A DNA stretch of 8,943 nt from a bacterium. GTDB lineage: Bacteria; Bacteroidota; Bacteroidia; Bacteroidales; UBA932. The notes beneath the pieces are model-generated. The model did no database searches. It was not told the DNA's origin and worked only from the letters and a program-made list of their open reading frames with translations. The stretch spans positions 1-8,943 of the forward strand of contig SFUD01000015.1 in the NCBI GenBank assembly GCA_004561775.1. The letters are read 5' to 3'. Of this stretch, positions 1 to 6,159 are shown piece by piece (positions within the stretch are counted from its first letter, which is position 1; every line of letters begins with the position of its first letter). Both the position numbers and the translations under genes were made by a program.

Positions 1-520
1 GCCAGTTGAGGAAGATATTTACAAGGTTGGTCAGCAGGGTTATGTACATTGCATATTTGGTTATGCCTATTCCCTCTGAGAAGTTCTTTATTGTAAAGAA
101 GAAGATGGCGGGTATAATGCTTGCCAGCGATATCCAGTAGTACTCCCTTGCATATACAAGTATGGAGGGGTCCTGCCCCATATGATCCATAAAGGGCACC
201 ACAAGTGCCATAAGGAGAATGGTCAGTCCGCCTATGGCCATATTAAGATAGTGCGAGTGTCTGAACCATTTGAGCACCTCCATAGTGTTGCCCTTCCCGA
301 ATGATTGCCCTATAAAGGGGGTGGCGCCGTGCGAGAAGCAGATGAAGAAGACAAAGCCTATCAGCATTATATTGCCTGCAAATGAGACGCCTGCAAGCTC
401 CTCTGTGCCCAGATGCCCAACCATAATGTTGTCTGCAAACTGCACAACCATCTGGCCTGCTTGCGCTATCATTACCGGAACGGCAAGTTGTATTGTCTTT
501 TTATAATGTTCTAGTAGCAT
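1..520 (-). CDS. MATE family multidrug/cation antiporter, N-terminal part (cut by window edge)
   Basis: This is the first 173 residues of an inner-membrane MATE transporter, which exports drugs or metabolites in exchange for Na+ or H+. The translation begins MLLEHYKKTIQLAVPVMIAQ, and residues 29-38 read ADNIMVGHLG. That is the conserved first-helix motif of NorM-type proteins, with the Asp (residue 30) known to take part in cation coupling. Hydrophobic segments lie at about residues 10-35, 47-65, 92-112, 127-147 and 157-173, as expected for the first helices of a 12-helix protein of about 440-460 residues. The start at 520 is the natural one: the family's N-terminal sequence begins directly there and an AAAAGAGAG stretch precedes it. 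The gene is divergent from uup and shares its 42-base intergenic region. The frame is intact up to the edge. Family assignment is firm; the substrate cannot be told. Confidence 0.93.
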   Translation of the reverse strand, partial: MLLEHYKKTIQLAVPVMIAQAGQMVVQFADNIMVGHLGTEELAGVSFAGNIMLIGFVFFICFSHGATPFIGQSFGKGNTMEVLKWFRHSHYLNMAIGGLTILLMALVVPFMDHMGQDPSILVYAREYYWISLASIIPAIFFFTIKNFSEGIGITKYAMYITLLTNLVNIFLNW

Positions 521-525
521 CTCTC

Positions 526-556
526 TTTTAAAATAGCGCGAAAATAGTTAAATTTG
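526..556 (+). promoter_or_regulatory. Probable Bacteroidota-type promoter for uup
   Basis: TAAATTTG at 549-556 is an exact match to the Bacteroidota -7 element TAnnTTTG. TTTT at 526-529 (one mismatch to TTTG) lies 19 bases upstream, at the usual -33 distance. Transcription should start a few bases after 556, at about 560-564, which is at or next to the uup ATG at 563. The mRNA would then be leaderless or nearly so. The position also argues against a TTG start at 554, because that codon lies inside the -7 element. Confidence 0.55.
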
Positions 557-570
557 TGCGATATGGCAAG
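539..570 (-). promoter_or_regulatory. Possible Bacteroidota-type promoter for the MATE gene
   Basis: Read on the minus strand, CTTG (567-570) is followed after 20 bases by TATTTTCG (539-546). Each differs by one base from the Bacteroidota consensus TTTG-N19-21-TAnnTTTG. Transcription would begin near 532-535, giving a leader of 12-15 bases before the MATE start. The -33 element lies inside the first codons of uup, so the two divergent promoters would overlap. With two mismatches this is a weak, motif-only call. Confidence 0.3.
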
Positions 571-2491
571 TTTTCTACAGGTAGAGAATATTAGCAAATC
601 GTATGGCCCCAAGGTGCTCTTCGGGAATATCTCCTTTAATATAAATGAGGGGGATAAGATTGCCCTTATTGCGCCTAACGGAACTGGCAAGAGCTCTCTG
701 CTCTCCATATTGGCAGGGGAGGAGAGTTCCGACTCCGGAGGAAGCATAAAATTTATGAAGGATATCTCCATTGCCTTCCTCAAGCAGAACTATGATTTTA
801 ATCCTGAGAATACCATATATCATCAGCTCTTCTGGCAGCAGCAGGGGCTCTATGAGGCAGTTGAGGAGTATCACAGCGCATTGGCGCAGAGTGCTTCAGG
901 CACATCCGAGAGGTTGGAAAAGGCTCTTGCAGAGATGGACAGGCTGGATGCTTGGACTTTTGAGCAGAGCGCCAAGAGGGTGCTCACACAGCTTAAGCTT
1001 ACCAATCTTAATCAGAAGATGTGCCAGCTTAGCGGTGGAGAGGTAAAGAAGGTTGCAATTGCATCTATGCTTCTCTCTAATCCCGATTTCCTTATTATGG
1101 ATGAGCCTACCAACCACCTGGATATGGAGGTGATAGAGTTCCTGGAGGATTATCTGAAGAAGTCCAAGTGCACCCTCTTTATGGTTACTCACGACCGTTA
1201 CTTCCTGGACCGTGTCTGCAATACCATATTTGAACTGGACAACGGCTCTCTCTACTCGTACAAGGGCAACTACTCCTACTATCTTGAGAAGAGGGAGGAG
1301 AGGATCTCCAACTACAATGCTGCAACGGAGCGTGCCCGCAACCTTATGAGAAGGGAGCTGGAGTGGATAAGGTCCACCCCTTGCGCAAGGTCCGGCAAGG
1401 CAAAATACAGGATAGATGCCTTCAGAGACCTTAAGGAGAGGGCAGAGAGCAGGATTGAGGAGAAGCGGAATATGGACTTCTCTGTTGGGACTGCCCGTAT
1501 GGGCACAAAGATTATAGAGTGCCGCCATCTGCACTACGAGTGGGAGGGGCAGACTATGCTGGAGGATTTCTCCTATAATATGGCAAGAGGTGAGAAGATA
1601 GGTATTGTTGGCGCCAATGGAGTGGGAAAGAGTACCTTCCTTAATCTTGTTACAGGAGCCCTTAAGGCAGATTCGGGCACTCTGGAGATAGGGGAGACGG
1701 TAAGATTCGGCTACTACAGGCAGCAGGGGATAGAGTTCTCCCAGGAGGAGACGCTGCTGGATGTTGTGAATGAGATAGCAGATTCTGTGGCGCTTGCAGA
1801 TGGAACGCGAATCTCCACCACCTCTTTTCTCAACAGATTTCTCTTCCCGCCCAATATGCACAATACCAAGGTGGCAAGGCTAAGCGGCGGTGAGCGCAGG
1901 AGGCTCTATCTGCTTACGGTGCTTATGAGGAATCCCAATTTCCTTATTCTGGATGAGCCTACAAACGACCTTGACATAATAACTCTTAATGTGTTGGAGG
2001 AGTATCTGCAATCCTTCCCGGGCTGTGTTCTTATTGTCTCGCACGACCGCTATTTTCTAGACAAGATAGCAGACCACCTCTTTATCTTTACCGGTGGCGG
2101 CAGAGTTAAGGACTACGTTGGAAAATGCAGTGAGTACAGGGCCTATGTGGCAGCTATGGAGCAGGCCTCTGCAAGGCAGGAGGTAAAGTTGCAGCAGAGC
2201 GCAAAGCCTGCAGCGCAAAGGGAGCAGCAAGCGCAAAAAGAGCAGCTTGCAGCGCAGAGTTCCGCCTCTGCGGCGCCAAAGCGCAAGAGGCTCTCATATA
2301 AGGAGCAGAGAGAACTGGAGGAGGTTACCAAGGCAATTGCGGAGCTGGAGAGCGAGAAGGCGGAACTGGAGAGGGGGCTCTCTTCCGGAACGCTGCAGGG
2401 AGATGAACTCCGCAGGGCATCTGAAAGAATAGGTGAGGTTATCTCCCTTTTGGACGAAAAGGAGATGCGATGGCTTGAATTGAATGACTGA
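563..2491 (+). CDS. uup: ABC-F family ATPase, Uup-like
   Basis: This is a soluble twin-ATPase of the ABC-F class with no membrane domain, 642 residues (E. coli Uup is about 635). ABC domain 1 has Walker A PNGTGKSS (38-45), signature LSGGE (156-160), Walker B with DEPTNHLD (180-187) and switch His210. The interdomain linker (about 240-310), which in ABC-F proteins reaches toward the ribosomal P-site tRNA, contains ELEWIRSTPCARSGKAK. ABC domain 2 has GANGVGKST (350-358), LSGGE (440-444), DEPTNDLD (464-471) and SHDRYFLD (493-500). An Ala/Gln-rich spacer (about 533-573) leads to a charged C-terminal coiled coil (about 576-640) starting LSYKEQRELEE, the hallmark of Uup, where this coil binds DNA. 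All catalytic residues are present. ATG 563 is chosen over the in-frame TTG 554 because of the promoter overlap. Known roles of the family are relief of ribosome problems and effects on transposon excision; the exact role here is inferred. Could be first gene of an operon with the mutase and GH3. Confidence 0.93.
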   Translation: MASFLQVENISKSYGPKVLFGNISFNINEGDKIALIAPNGTGKSSLLSILAGEESSDSGGSIKFMKDISIAFLKQNYDFNPENTIYHQLFWQQQGLYEAVEEYHSALAQSASGTSERLEKALAEMDRLDAWTFEQSAKRVLTQLKLTNLNQKMCQLSGGEVKKVAIASMLLSNPDFLIMDEPTNHLDMEVIEFLEDYLKKSKCTLFMVTHDRYFLDRVCNTIFELDNGSLYSYKGNYSYYLEKREERISNYNAATERARNLMRRELEWIRSTPCARSGKAKYRIDAFRDLKERAESRIEEKRNMDFSVGTARMGTKIIECRHLHYEWEGQTMLEDFSYNMARGEKIGIVGANGVGKSTFLNLVTGALKADSGTLEIGETVRFGYYRQQGIEFSQEETLLDVVNEIADSVALADGTRISTTSFLNRFLFPPNMHNTKVARLSGGERRRLYLLTVLMRNPNFLILDEPTNDLDIITLNVLEEYLQSFPGCVLIVSHDRYFLDKIADHLFIFTGGGRVKDYVGKCSEYRAYVAAMEQASARQEVKLQQSAKPAAQREQQAQKEQLAAQSSASAAPKRKRLSYKEQRELEEVTKAIAELESEKAELERGLSSGTLQGDELRRASERIGEVISLLDEKEMRWLELND

Positions 2492-2520
2492 TTATCAAAT
2501 ATTTTAAAAATTTAATTGTT

Positions 2521-4182
2521 ATGGAGGCATATCTACAGGCGGCTCAGAATTGGTTGAGTCCGGAATTTGATGAGGCTACTCGTGCAGAGGTTAAGAGATT
2601 GATGGAGAACGATCCGAAGGAGCTTGAAGAGAGTTTCTACAGAAATCTGGAGTTTGGTACAGGAGGTTTGCGCGGCATTATGGGCGTTGGTACAAACCGT
2701 ATGAACAAGTATGTTGTTGCTATGGCAACCCAGGGATTGGCCAACTATATGATGATGAACTTTAAGGAGTTGAAACAGATATCTGTTGCTATCTCTTACG
2801 ATTGTAGAAACAACAGCCAGCTCTTTGCCAAGATTACCGCGGAGGTCTTTGCCGCAAATGGTTTTAAGGTATATCTGGTAGATGCTCTCAGACCTACGCC
2901 GGAGTTGAGTTTTGCAATCCGTCACTACAAATGCCAGGGAGGTGTGATGGTAACTGCATCGCATAATCCTAAGGAGTATAACGGTTACAAGGCTTATTGG
3001 GAGGATGGCGCACAGATTACCGCTCCTCACGATGTGAATATAATAAATGAGGTGCTTAAGATAACCTCCCTCTCTCAGGTTAAGTTCCACGGCAACGAGG
3101 AGAATATAGAGCTTGTGGGCAAAGAGTTGGATGAGGCATATCTCTCCTCTCTTGAGACACTGCACCTTACTCCGGAGGCTGTTGCTGCGCACAATGATAT
3201 AAAGATTGTCTATACTCCGCTGCACGGAACAGGCGTTAAGCTGGTGCCTATGGCGCTGGAGAGAATGGGCTTTAAGAATATCTACGGTGTGGAGGCTCAG
3301 AATGTTAATGACGGAGACTTCCCAACCGTGAAATCTCCTAACCCAGAGGAGAGTTCAGCTTTGGAGATGGCTGTTGCCCGCGCAAATGAGGTGGGCGCAG
3401 ATGTGGTTATGGCAACAGACCCGGATGCGGACAGGGTAGGCATTGCGCTGCGCAACAACAATGGCGAGATTGTGCTGCTTAACGGCAACCAGACCGCCAC
3501 TATTCTCTCCTACTATCTCCTGCAGCGCTGGAAAGAGCTTGGAAAGCTCTCCGATAAGACCTATATGGTAAAGACCATTGTTACCACAGAACTGCTTGCT
3601 GCAATGGCAAAAGATTATGGAGTGAAGATGTATAATGTGCTTACCGGCTTTAAATATATTGCTCAGGTTGTAAGAGAGAATGAGGGCAAGGCTACCTTTA
3701 TTGGCGGCGGCGAGGAGAGTTATGGATTTAACGCCGGCGAATTTGTTAGAGACAAGGATGCGGTTATTGCCTGCTCCCTCTTTGCAGAGTGCACAGCTTG
3801 GTGCGCAACTATGGGCATAACCCCATATCAGTTGCTGCAGCGCATCTATGAGAAGTATGGTATGTATAAGGAGGCTCTCCTCTCTCTCACCAAAAAGGGC
3901 AAAGAGGGCGTAGAGGCTATACAGAAGATGATGAAGGAGTACAGGGAGAACCCTCCTGCAACCCTTGCAGGCTCTCCTGTTGTAAAATGTGTGGACTATC
4001 TGCGCACAGAGGAGACAGGAATGCCAAAATCCAATGTGCTGCAGTTCTTTGCAGAGAATGGTGCGGTTGTCTCCATAAGGCCATCGGGAACAGAGCCTAA
4101 GATAAAGTTCTACTTTGGCGCGCACGGCGCAGATTGCGACGCTGTTATTGCAAAACTTAAGGAGCAGTTCTCTGAGAAGTAG
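2521..4182 (+). CDS. Phospho-sugar mutase (alpha-phosphohexomutase, PGM/PMM type)
   Basis: This cytoplasmic enzyme moves phosphate between C1 and C6 of hexoses, probably glucose and/or mannose. It feeds nucleotide-sugar synthesis for surface polysaccharides or storage glycan. All four family loops are visible: the phosphoserine loop TASHNP (145-150, catalytic Ser147), the metal loop DPDADR (300-305), the sugar-recognition loop GGEESYG (396-402) and the phosphate-binding loop RPSGTEPK (520-527). The N-terminal FGTGGLRGIMG (45-55) is the usual substrate-side motif. At 553 residues it is slightly shorter than the roughly 580 of the B. subtilis PgcA/human PGM2-type proteins it resembles, with nothing essential lost. 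The start follows the uup stop by 29 AT-rich bases with no clear terminator or promoter, so co-transcription with uup is likely. The stop is 4 bases before the GH3 start. Glucose versus mannose specificity cannot be read from these motifs. Confidence 0.95.
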   Translation: MEAYLQAAQNWLSPEFDEATRAEVKRLMENDPKELEESFYRNLEFGTGGLRGIMGVGTNRMNKYVVAMATQGLANYMMMNFKELKQISVAISYDCRNNSQLFAKITAEVFAANGFKVYLVDALRPTPELSFAIRHYKCQGGVMVTASHNPKEYNGYKAYWEDGAQITAPHDVNIINEVLKITSLSQVKFHGNEENIELVGKELDEAYLSSLETLHLTPEAVAAHNDIKIVYTPLHGTGVKLVPMALERMGFKNIYGVEAQNVNDGDFPTVKSPNPEESSALEMAVARANEVGADVVMATDPDADRVGIALRNNNGEIVLLNGNQTATILSYYLLQRWKELGKLSDKTYMVKTIVTTELLAAMAKDYGVKMYNVLTGFKYIAQVVRENEGKATFIGGGEESYGFNAGEFVRDKDAVIACSLFAECTAWCATMGITPYQLLQRIYEKYGMYKEALLSLTKKGKEGVEAIQKMMKEYRENPPATLAGSPVVKCVDYLRTEETGMPKSNVLQFFAENGAVVSIRPSGTEPKIKFYFGAHGADCDAVIAKLKEQFSEK

Positions 4183-4186
4183 TGCT

Positions 4187-6031
4187 ATGCCTTTACGTTT
4201 TTTGCTTTTTGTTGTTCTTCTGCTCTCAACCCTCTCCGCTATGAAGGCAAATGCCGCACAGCCAAATGAAATTGCTGCTGTTCCAGAGGAGCTGGCTGCC
4301 AAGGTGGACTCCATAATGCGGCGTATGAGCCTGCAGGAGAGGGTGGCGCAGCTCTTTGTGGTGCACTTTGTCTCCAAGCACCCAAGGAGGGTTAAGGAAC
4401 TGCAAAACCGGCTCATTAAAAGAGGGTTGGGCGGAGTTATTCTTATGGACGACAAGCTTGTGCCAAGTCTGGAGCGCATCAATGCTATGAATGCTCTTGC
4501 AAAGATTCCTCTGCTGGTTACATTGGATGGCGAGTGGGGCGCGCAGATGCGCTACTGGACAGAGATACCTGCCTTCCCAAAGCAGATGCAGCTTGGCTCC
4601 ATAAAGGATCGCAAAATGATTTACCGTGCAGGCTATGCCATTGGCAAGGAGTGCAAAGATTTGGGCTTTCAGGTAAATTATGCTCCCGATGTAGATGTAA
4701 ACAATAATCCCGACAATCCTGTAATCCACTACCGCTCCTTTGGCGAGGATCCGCAGAAGGTGGCGCTCTATGGCGCTCTCTTTATGCAGGGTATGCAGGA
4801 TGCAGGCACATCTGCCTGCGCAAAGCACTTTCCCGGACACGGAGATACCGATGTGGATTCGCACAAGAGCCTTCCCGTGCTCCCCTTTGATATTAAGAGG
4901 CTGGAAGAGGTGGAACTCTTCCCGTTCAAATATCTTATAGAGAAGGGGGTGGACCTTGTTATGCTTGGTCATCTGCAGGTTAAGGCAATGGACTCTACCG
5001 GCACAATCTCATCTCTCTCCTATCCTATAATTACAGATTGGCTTAAGAATAAGCTTGGATTTGAGGGGGTTATCTGCACAGATGCTTTGGAGATGAAGGG
5101 AGTGGCTGTGGAATCGGGACTGCCTCAAAGCAGAATTCCGCTGGAGGCATTCAAGGCAGGTGTGGATATTCTGCTTATGCCAAATGAGGTTGAGGCCTCA
5201 ATAAAGCAGATTGTGCACGCGGTAAGGCGTGGAGAGATCTCCAAAGAGCGCCTTAATGAGAGTGTGCGCAAGATTCTTATGCTTAAGGCAAAGAGAGGAC
5301 TCCTGGGGAGAGGCAAGGAGGAGTTGCGTATAGATACGGCAGGGATAAACAAGAGGGTAATAAAACCTGAGAATCTGGCACTTATAGATTCGCTTGCCAA
5401 CCAGTCCCTCATTATGGCCTGGAACAGCCATAGAAACCAGCTTGGCAAGAGCACTATGATTAACCAGAGAGCGCTCCCGCTTAAGCACTGGAGATATGGT
5501 AAGGTGGCCTACCTTGGCTATGTTGGTGAGGGCAGAATTGTGCAGAAACTGGAGGGCTCCGTAAAGAGCAATGTGGAGAATTTTGAACACTTCTACAATA
5601 CTCTCAAAGAGCTAAACAATGGCTCTCAATCCCCCTTCCAACTGGATTCCATTCTCTTGAGAGGCACCATTACGGCAGAGATGCTCTCCTCTGCGCTGGA
5701 TTCCCTTCAGGGTTATGACTGCATAATTGTTGGAATCCACAACGCGCTTAATTCGCCTGCCAAGAACTTTGGCATAAACGATGAGCATATGCGGCTGCTT
5801 GCACGGCGCGCACGCACCCAGAATATCTCTGTGGTATGGTTCGGGACGCCCTATGTGCTCAACAAAGTGCCCTTCTATAAAGATTTTGCCTCATTCATAA
5901 TTGCCCACTCAAATGCAGATTTTAACAACAGAGCGGCGGCAAGGATAGTTTACGGAGAGGTTGAGCCTTGCGGTGTTATGCCGGTCTCTGCGGGTGACCA
6001 AAAGGCATACAAAGAGGATTATAATCTGTAA
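4187..6031 (+). CDS. Secreted glycoside hydrolase family 3 protein, NagZ-type beta-N-acetylhexosaminidase
   Basis: This is a predicted exported exo-hydrolase of 614 residues, likely releasing N-acetylglucosamine from peptidoglycan fragments or glycans in the periplasm. Residues 1-24 form a Sec signal peptide (hydrophobic core LRFLLFVVLLLSTL, Ala-rich cleavage region ANAA). There is no lipobox Cys. The GH3 N-terminal barrel covers about 35-375. KHFPGHGDTDVDSH (213-226) carries the Asp-His pair (D224, H226) that acts as acid/base in NagZ enzymes, and GVICTDALEMKG (294-305) carries the nucleophile D299. A second alpha/beta domain (about 390-605) follows, and the chain stops at its end. Many Bacteroidales relatives continue into a serine beta-lactamase-like domain, which is absent here. 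ATG 4187 is chosen because the open frame upstream lies inside the mutase gene and would bury the signal peptide. Four bases separate it from the mutase stop, so translational coupling is likely. Substrate is inferred from the family. Confidence 0.9.
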   Translation: MPLRFLLFVVLLLSTLSAMKANAAQPNEIAAVPEELAAKVDSIMRRMSLQERVAQLFVVHFVSKHPRRVKELQNRLIKRGLGGVILMDDKLVPSLERINAMNALAKIPLLVTLDGEWGAQMRYWTEIPAFPKQMQLGSIKDRKMIYRAGYAIGKECKDLGFQVNYAPDVDVNNNPDNPVIHYRSFGEDPQKVALYGALFMQGMQDAGTSACAKHFPGHGDTDVDSHKSLPVLPFDIKRLEEVELFPFKYLIEKGVDLVMLGHLQVKAMDSTGTISSLSYPIITDWLKNKLGFEGVICTDALEMKGVAVESGLPQSRIPLEAFKAGVDILLMPNEVEASIKQIVHAVRRGEISKERLNESVRKILMLKAKRGLLGRGKEELRIDTAGINKRVIKPENLALIDSLANQSLIMAWNSHRNQLGKSTMINQRALPLKHWRYGKVAYLGYVGEGRIVQKLEGSVKSNVENFEHFYNTLKELNNGSQSPFQLDSILLRGTITAEMLSSALDSLQGYDCIIVGIHNALNSPAKNFGINDEHMRLLARRARTQNISVVWFGTPYVLNKVPFYKDFASFIIAHSNADFNNRAAARIVYGEVEPCGVMPVSAGDQKAYKEDYNL

Positions 6032-6074
6032 ATTTGGCAGGTAAGTGGCTTGAAAAGAGTTTTTTAGATGTCAA

Positions 6075-6107
6075 TTTGACCGCTTTTAAACTCTGGCTGA
6101 AGATTTG
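6075..6107 (+). promoter_or_regulatory. Probable Bacteroidota-type promoter for clpB
   Basis: TTTG at 6075-6078 matches the -33 element exactly, and after 21 bases AAGATTTG (6100-6107) matches the -7 element TAnnTTTG except for its first base. Transcription would start at about 6111-6115. The leader to the ATG at 6160 would then be about 45-50 bases and consist almost wholly of the hairpin at 6110-6154. No CIRCE-like inverted repeat or other known heat-shock operator is visible. Upstream, 6032-6074 holds no gene and no convincing U-tailed terminator. Confidence 0.45.
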
Positions 6108-6109
6108 AT

Positions 6110-6154
6110 AAACTCCTTTTGAACTGCACGATGAGGCGGTTCAAAAAGGAGTTT
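6110..6154 (+). promoter_or_regulatory. Long hairpin that sequesters the clpB Shine-Dalgarno sequence
   Basis: The 5' arm 6110-6127 pairs with the 3' arm 6136-6154 over 18 base pairs. There is one G-U pair (T6125-G6138), one bulged A (6143) and an 8-base loop (6128-6135). The 3' arm contains AAGGAG (6146-6151), 8 bases before the clpB ATG. It pairs with CTCCTT (6113-6118), which resembles the 16S anti-SD. As RNA this would hide the ribosome site. The arm ends in TTTTT (6152-6156), so it could instead be an intrinsic terminator for the upstream operon, though three of those bases lie in the stem and only two unpaired T follow before AAT. A DNA operator is a third reading. The structure is certain from the sequence; the function is inferred. 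Confidence 0.6.
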
Positions 6155-6159
6155 TTAAT

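Noticed and set aside
270..506. Plus-strand open frame opposite the MATE gene
   Set aside because: The minus strand encodes a clear MATE N-terminus; the plus frame is its shadow.
554..562. In-frame TTG as an earlier start for uup
   Set aside because: It lies inside the exact -7 promoter box, so it would probably not be transcribed. ATG 563 gives the normal ABC-F beginning.
896..1861. Long antisense open frame (about 320 codons) across uup
   Set aside because: Its translation resembles no protein family and mirrors the codon bias of uup, whose motifs are all intact. The same applies to the long antisense frames at 2533-3225 and 3355-4482.
4115..4186. Earlier ATG for the GH3 protein inside the mutase gene
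   Set aside because: It would place 24 residues before a clear signal peptide. ATG 4187 directly opens the signal peptide.
6056..6094. Seven-base inverted repeat AGAGTTT/AAACTCT as a terminator of the GH3 gene
   Set aside because: It has a 25-base loop and no T-run after the second arm; too weak to call.
6110..6154. Hairpin as a CIRCE heat-shock operator
   Set aside because: The arms do not match TTAGCACTC/GAGTGCTAA and the spacing differs.
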